A stretch of 53,524 bases of DNA from a virus, in the IMG/VR virus record IMGVR_UViG_3300027770_002684, positions 1 through 53,524 of that record; one strand, given 5' to 3'. The notes below the pieces were generated by a model. It had not been told where the DNA came from. It saw only the letters and a program-made list of their open reading frames with translations, and searched no databases. Below are positions 50,701 to 53,524 of the stretch, piece after piece. A program made the position numbers and the translations under genes. Position 1 is the first letter of the stretch; every line of letters starts with the position of its first letter.

Positions 50701-50976
50701 ATGACAACATATAATATCAACCAAGGGACCAAGACCCACAAGCTATTCACCGCATTGAAGTCGGGTGAGGCAGTCAGTGCCAGCCAAGCAGAGAAGCGTT
50801 TCGGTATCAAGAACATCAGTGCCGAAGTTAGCCGTATCCGTGCAGCAGGTTTCGCAGTGTACGGTAACACCCGTGTCGCTGGCAACCATGTTGAAGTGAA
50901 AGAATATGTAATCGGACAGCCATCACGCAAGTTGATCGCAGCCGGTTACAAGGCAATGGCATTGGGCCTTGTCTAA
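50701..50976 (+). CDS. Helix-turn-helix protein (HTH_39-like)
   Basis: This 91-residue protein has HKLFTALKSGEAVSASQAEKRFGIKNISAEVSRIRAAGFAVYGN, the winged-helix plan of the HTH_39-type domain common in phages. It may be a transcription regulator. The upstream gap lacks the standard promoter; GTGTAACTGTGTGAACAGTATAAC is a weak alternative. A structured non-coding stretch follows. Confidence 0.72.
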   Translation: MTTYNINQGTKTHKLFTALKSGEAVSASQAEKRFGIKNISAEVSRIRAAGFAVYGNTRVAGNHVEVKEYVIGQPSRKLIAAGYKAMALGLV

Positions 50977-51118
50977 AGAACGCTCCAAAGTCTGAAGTCG
51001 CGTATCAGACACAAGTCCCAGGGGGTAGTGTCCCTGGGCAAACCCCCGAACCCCGTATGCCGCAAAGTATATGGGGTTCATCTATTGTGGTCAACCTCTC
51101 TCCGAAAGACCCGCCAGG
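50977..51118 (+). other. Structured non-coding stretch
   Basis: CCCAGGG...CCCTGGG and GAACCCC...GGGGTTC are two consecutive hairpins. A GGGGG-to-CCCCC pairing could give a pseudoknot. It shares CTGAAGTCG with the candidate RNA at 48030. It may be a 3' UTR element of the HTH gene or a small RNA. No promoter directly precedes it. Confidence 0.45.
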
Positions 51119-51147
51119 TTGACAGGGTATTCAGATCCTGCTATAAT
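51119..51147 (+). promoter_or_regulatory. Early promoter
   Basis: TTGACA, 17 bases, TATAAT. CAGG...CCTG across the spacer. Confidence 0.9.
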
Positions 51148-51174
51148 ACACACATAGACAGCAAGGAGCACATG

Positions 51175-51372
51175 ATGATCAAAGTAGCAAAGATGACAGA
51201 CGGCAAGGTAGTCGAGGTCGTTCGGGTTGCGGACACTGTAGGCTTCAGCACCGAGCGGGGGTGGGTCATGGTCTGCTTCGACTTTGAGAAGATCAGTCGC
51301 AAGCGTGAGCAATTCAAGTGGGTGCCGGCCACTACTCGATTTGAGTGGGTTAGAGAATACACTTTCGGTTGA
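51175..51372 (+). CDS. Small early protein, unknown
   Basis: I chose the second of two adjacent ATGs (51172, 51175), since AAGGAG is then six bases away as in neighbours. The 65-residue product (MIKVAKMTDGKVVEVVRVAD, GWVMVCFDFEKISRKREQFKWVPATTRFEWV) looks like a small beta barrel. Its TGA stop sits within the -35 of the next promoter. Confidence 0.6.
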   Translation: MIKVAKMTDGKVVEVVRVADTVGFSTERGWVMVCFDFEKISRKREQFKWVPATTRFEWVREYTFG

Positions 51373-51397
51373 CAGGGTCTTAGGATCCTGCTATAAT
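51369..51397 (+). promoter_or_regulatory. Early promoter
   Basis: TTGACA, 17 bases, TATAAT. CAGG...CCTG flanks the palindrome AGGATCCT. Confidence 0.9.
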
Positions 51398-51424
51398 ACA
51401 CACATGAACACAAAGGAGCACAAA

Positions 51425-51634
51425 ATGACAGCGATTACAGTAGCAGAGATGATAGAGGCATTGAGCCAGTTGCCAGGGGACGCAGAGTTGGTAGTGACCG
51501 AAAGCGGTTATTACTCTTATGGCGAGTTTGCCAACATCATGTTGCCAGAAGCCTACACCGTAGAAGGTGTGGACAATGATGCAGATGTGGGCAAGGTAGT
51601 CTACCGCATTGGTCACTCACACCAATCTTACTAA
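51425..51634 (+). CDS. Small early protein, unknown (relative of 46399)
   Basis: This 69-residue protein has EMIEALSQLPGDAELVVTESGYYSYGEF, then VEGVDNDADVGKVVYRIG. It shares the L-x-x-L-P-x-D-A-E plan with the protein at 46399. Its frame ends just before the next ribosome site. Unknown function. Confidence 0.62.
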   Translation: MTAITVAEMIEALSQLPGDAELVVTESGYYSYGEFANIMLPEAYTVEGVDNDADVGKVVYRIGHSHQSY

Positions 51635-51644
51635 GGAGCATATG

Positions 51645-51875
51645 ATGCAAGCAGAAGCAACCCGGTCCGCATATTACGACACACGCCACGGTGGACCATT
51701 CGATCGTGGCAGTGCCGACTTCTACTATGGTCGTTCGTTCAATCCTCACTACTTCGTCGGTGACACCTACTCCACTCCTAAGATCGAGTTGGCCCAGATG
51801 ACTGCGGCAGAGATCGCAGGTTACACCGCAGGCTACCGCTATGGTGAAGAACTGGGCGATCGTAAAGAGTGGTAG
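51645..51875 (+). CDS. Small early protein, unknown
   Basis: I chose ATG 51645 (AAGGAG upstream; 51642 possible). The 76-residue product is rich in Gly, Tyr and Arg (YYDTRHGGPFDRGSADFYYGRSFNPHYF) with a helical end (TAAEIAGYTAGYRYGEELGDR). It is similar to small proteins of unknown function in other phages by composition only. Confidence 0.6.
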   Translation: MQAEATRSAYYDTRHGGPFDRGSADFYYGRSFNPHYFVGDTYSTPKIELAQMTAAEIAGYTAGYRYGEELGDRKEW

Positions 51876-51882
51876 AAAGAGG

Positions 51883-51911
51883 TTGACACATTGGTAAAAC
51901 CATTGTATAAT
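51883..51911 (+). promoter_or_regulatory. Early promoter
   Basis: TTGACA, 17 bases with TGGTAAAACCA, TATAAT, then the standard leader. Confidence 0.9.
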
Positions 51912-51938
51912 TAACACTTACACACACTGGAGCACACG

Positions 51939-52205
51939 ATGAAAGCACTACAGACATACATCGACAACAAGAACCGTTGGAACGCTATCTTCAAAGGTGA
52001 GCAGTTCGAAATCCAAAGTGCCAAGGGTCGACAGCGAGTCGCTGACAGCCTGGACGCAGACCTGAGCCCAGAGAACTTGACCTGTGATGGCGAACTGTCG
52101 CGTCAAGAGATACGGATGCGTTACGATTTCCTGCAACAGGCGGCTGTGCAGTTGACAGCATTGGATCCGCAGGTTAAGATGTATGAGTTCTACACTGGAG
52201 AATAA
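51939..52205 (+). CDS. Hypothetical 88-residue early protein
   Basis: Helical, charged protein (MKALQTYIDNKNRWNAIFKG, QRVADSLDADLSPENL, QEIRMRYDFLQQAAVQL). I do not recognise it. It is followed after one base by a small frame. Confidence 0.58.
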   Translation: MKALQTYIDNKNRWNAIFKGEQFEIQSAKGRQRVADSLDADLSPENLTCDGELSRQEIRMRYDFLQQAAVQLTALDPQVKMYEFYTGE

Positions 52206-52206
52206 G

Positions 52207-52356
52207 ATGGACAGAGACGAACTGCTGGCAAAGGTCTATGAACAGATGGAACGCGATATCCGCAACGAAGATTTAACAGCCATTGAAGAACTGTTGAGCA
52301 CAGTGTCTGATGCGGCTTTACTTGGTTTTTTACCCGAAGGAGATTTCAATGCCTAA
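52207..52356 (+). CDS. Small acidic 49-residue protein
   Basis: The product MDRDELLAKVYEQMERDIRN... is an acidic helix pair. It starts one base after the previous stop and overlaps the ferredoxin-like-fold gene by eight bases, so it is likely co-translated. The ribosome site for the next gene lies inside it. Confidence 0.58.
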   Translation: MDRDELLAKVYEQMERDIRNEDLTAIEELLSTVSDAALLGFLPEGDFNA

Positions 52357-52870
52357 TTGGTGCAATAACACGCTGAACATCCGCCACGAAGATCCTGCTA
52401 TGATTGAGCGGGCCCGTAAGGCTTTTACCGACGGCAGGTTCCTGGAGGAGTTCATTCCGTTCCCTAATGGTGAGTGGGATTGGAACTTCTGTGTAGCCAA
52501 CTGGGGTACCAAGTGGGATATCGGTGGTGGGGATGGTCACACCGTAGAGCAAGATGCCAATGGTGTCGTGTTCAACTTCGACAGTGCCTGGGCACCACCC
52601 CTTGCTGCCTATGAGCGGTTGATGGGCATGGGCTTTGAGATCCTGGCCTACTACTTTGAACCCGGCATGGCGTTCGCAGGCAAGTGGGAAGATGGTTGCG
52701 ATGACTACTACGAATATGGTGGCATGACCAGTGAGCAGATCGCTGATGAGTTGCCCGATGACCTGGATGAGACCTTTGACATCAGCGGCCAGGTTGCTGA
52801 GTGGGAAGCCGAGGACGAGGAGAACATTGAGATCGACCTTGATGGAGGTGCGAGTTCCACTAACGAATAA
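52349..52870 (+). CDS. Api92/YubB-type ferredoxin-like domain protein
   Basis: I chose the ATG at 52349, giving 173 residues. MPNWCNNTLNI at the start, then EWDWNFCVANWGTKWD and FNFDSAWAPP match the Api92-like/YubB (DUF1281) ferredoxin-fold family found in phages and plasmids. The domain has no Fe-S cysteine set; the name refers to fold. The C-terminal 50 residues are acidic. Function unknown in the family as far as I know. Confidence 0.85.
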   Translation: MPNWCNNTLNIRHEDPAMIERARKAFTDGRFLEEFIPFPNGEWDWNFCVANWGTKWDIGGGDGHTVEQDANGVVFNFDSAWAPPLAAYERLMGMGFEILAYYFEPGMAFAGKWEDGCDDYYEYGGMTSEQIADELPDDLDETFDISGQVAEWEAEDEENIEIDLDGGASSTNE

Positions 52871-52887
52871 CCCTACACACTGTAGGG
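52871..52887 (+). terminator. Possible terminator hairpin
   Basis: CCCTACA-CAC-TGTAGGG, followed by TCTTTAC. A weak T run, placed directly after the stop. Confidence 0.5.
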
Positions 52888-52901
52888 TCTTTACAGCACA
52901 C

Positions 52902-52930
52902 TTGACAGGTGTGCTGTTCTGCGTTATAAT
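52902..52930 (+). promoter_or_regulatory. Early promoter with a dyad around the -35
   Basis: TTGACA, 17 bases, TATAAT. Here the inverted repeat (CAGCACAC at 52894-52901 with GTGTGCTG at 52909-52916) surrounds the -35 instead of filling the spacer. Confidence 0.88.
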
Positions 52931-52955
52931 ACACACATAAACACTAAGGAACACG

Positions 52956-53123
52956 ATGAAGAAAATATGTGCTAACGGAATGACACGCTGGGCAATGATG
53001 TACCAAATTAAGTTGCAATGCGACACTAACAGTGCTTGCTACAAAATGACAGACGAAGAACTTGTTGCAACTTATAATGCGATTTTTAATATTGCACAAA
53101 AAGACTTGACAACGGCAGACTGA
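52956..53123 (+). CDS. Small 55-residue protein, unknown
   Basis: Product MKKICANGMTRWAMMYQIKL..., with three Cys residues (C5, C22, C28) and a helical second half. The -35 box of the next promoter overlaps its last codons. Leader AAGGAACAC. Unknown function. Confidence 0.6.
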   Translation: MKKICANGMTRWAMMYQIKLQCDTNSACYKMTDEELVATYNAIFNIAQKDLTTAD

Positions 53124-53134
53124 ACTGCTATAAT
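53106..53134 (+). promoter_or_regulatory. Early promoter
   Basis: TTGACA, 17 bases with GCAG-ACTGAA-CTGC, TATAAT. Confidence 0.88.
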
Positions 53135-53163
53135 ACACACTTAAACACTAAACGGAGCACAAC

Positions 53164-53524
53164 ATGCAAACAGCACTGACAACACAATTTGCTAAAGTTA
53201 GCGACAAACTGACACTGGAACACACTGGTGTTGAAGACGACGACACACTGCACACGGAATACAAGTGCAACGTAGAAGTGCAACTGGCAGGTGACAGCAT
53301 ATGGGACTGCGAACTGCAAGCGGTTACTATTACGGGCGTACACATTAGCGAAACGTTTGACGAAGACGACGGGGACGTTTACGCACACATTGGGGTGACT
53401 TACGAAGTAGACGGCGAAGACGGTGCTGAAGTAGAAGGCAGCTGGCGGCTGTACACAGACAACGGCTTTAGCGATGCTGTGAGCGAGTTGCTGGGAACAG
53501 ATGTAGACTTTACAGAGCAAGGTA
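53164..53524 (+). CDS. Acidic protein, unknown, truncated by the window edge
   Basis: Open from the ATG at 53164 to the last base, 120 residues without a stop. The product has alternating short beta segments (LHTEYKCNVEVQLAGDSIW, LQAVTITGVHISETF) and is strongly acidic (FDEDDGDVYAHIGVTYEVDGEDGAEVEG). Leader ACGGAGCAC. No family is recognised. Confidence 0.6.
   Translation, partial: MQTALTTQFAKVSDKLTLEHTGVEDDDTLHTEYKCNVEVQLAGDSIWDCELQAVTITGVHISETFDEDDGDVYAHIGVTYEVDGEDGAEVEGSWRLYTDNGFSDAVSELLGTDVDFTEQG

Noticed and set aside
49875-50739. Antisense frames of up to 282 aa on minus
   Set aside because: They cover three plus genes with good ribosome sites and cross their promoters; composition is that of a shadow frame.
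52346-53520. Minus frames of 226 and 130 aa
   Set aside because: Opposite to the Api92-like gene and two cassettes with promoters; the latter translate repeated leader DNA (e.g. VCIITQ from the TATAATACACAC region).

Overview
The window looks like part of a large, AT-rich, T4-like (myovirus-type) phage genome. I see tail fibre and adhesin genes with collagen-like Gly-x-y repeats, a tail collar protein, an S74 intramolecular chaperone domain and a tail fibre assembly-like protein. Phage enzymes are present too (ATP-dependent DNA ligase, HNH and GIY-YIG nucleases), and some genes are preceded by TATAAATA-like late-promoter motifs. No terminase, capsid or polymerase gene is visible, so the assignment rests on the tail and accessory genes. 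IscA-type, desaturase and 2OG-oxygenase genes recall aquatic T4-like phages, but the host cannot be named from the sequence.

Layout. (1) 1-5956, minus: one giant tail adhesin (at least 1,985 aa) running off the left edge. (2) 6.0-9.3 kb: zinc-ribbon protein, HNH nuclease, then a minus-strand operon of ATP-dependent ligase, a small protein, translation initiation factor IF-1 and another small protein, driven by an early-type promoter; then an IscA/ErpA-type Fe-S carrier. (3) 9.4-31.5 kb: a dense, very AT-rich accessory island. It holds fifteen short proteins with the H-x-D/N...H...R signature of 2-oxoglutarate/Fe(II) oxygenases, mostly aspartyl/asparaginyl-hydroxylase-like. It also holds four radical SAM enzymes, two fatty acid desaturases, an asparagine-synthase-like ATP pyrophosphatase, a compact PLP aminotransferase, three GNAT-like proteins, a kinase-like protein, a methyltransferase-like protein and a glycosyltransferase. 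(4) 31.6-44.0 kb: tail and adhesin genes on minus, interrupted by two plus-strand GT-B-type glycosyltransferase-like genes. (5) 44.0-53.5 kb, plus: a higher-GC early region of about 25 small genes. Many are preceded by a strong TTGACA-N17-TATAAT promoter and a stereotyped leader ending in GGAGCAC. Structured non-coding stretches are interspersed.

How the parts may fit. The island carries a large set of iron-dependent oxidative enzymes plus a potential Fe-S carrier for the radical SAM proteins. Its genes overlap by a few bases and change strand often. Together with the glycosyltransferases, acyl desaturases, amide-forming and aminotransferase-like enzymes, this suggests a virus-encoded chemistry programme that modifies proteins, peptides, glycans or lipids of the host envelope or virion. 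The substrate is unknown. The early region looks built from repeated promoter-leader-small-ORF cassettes whose promoter spacers carry variable inverted repeats.
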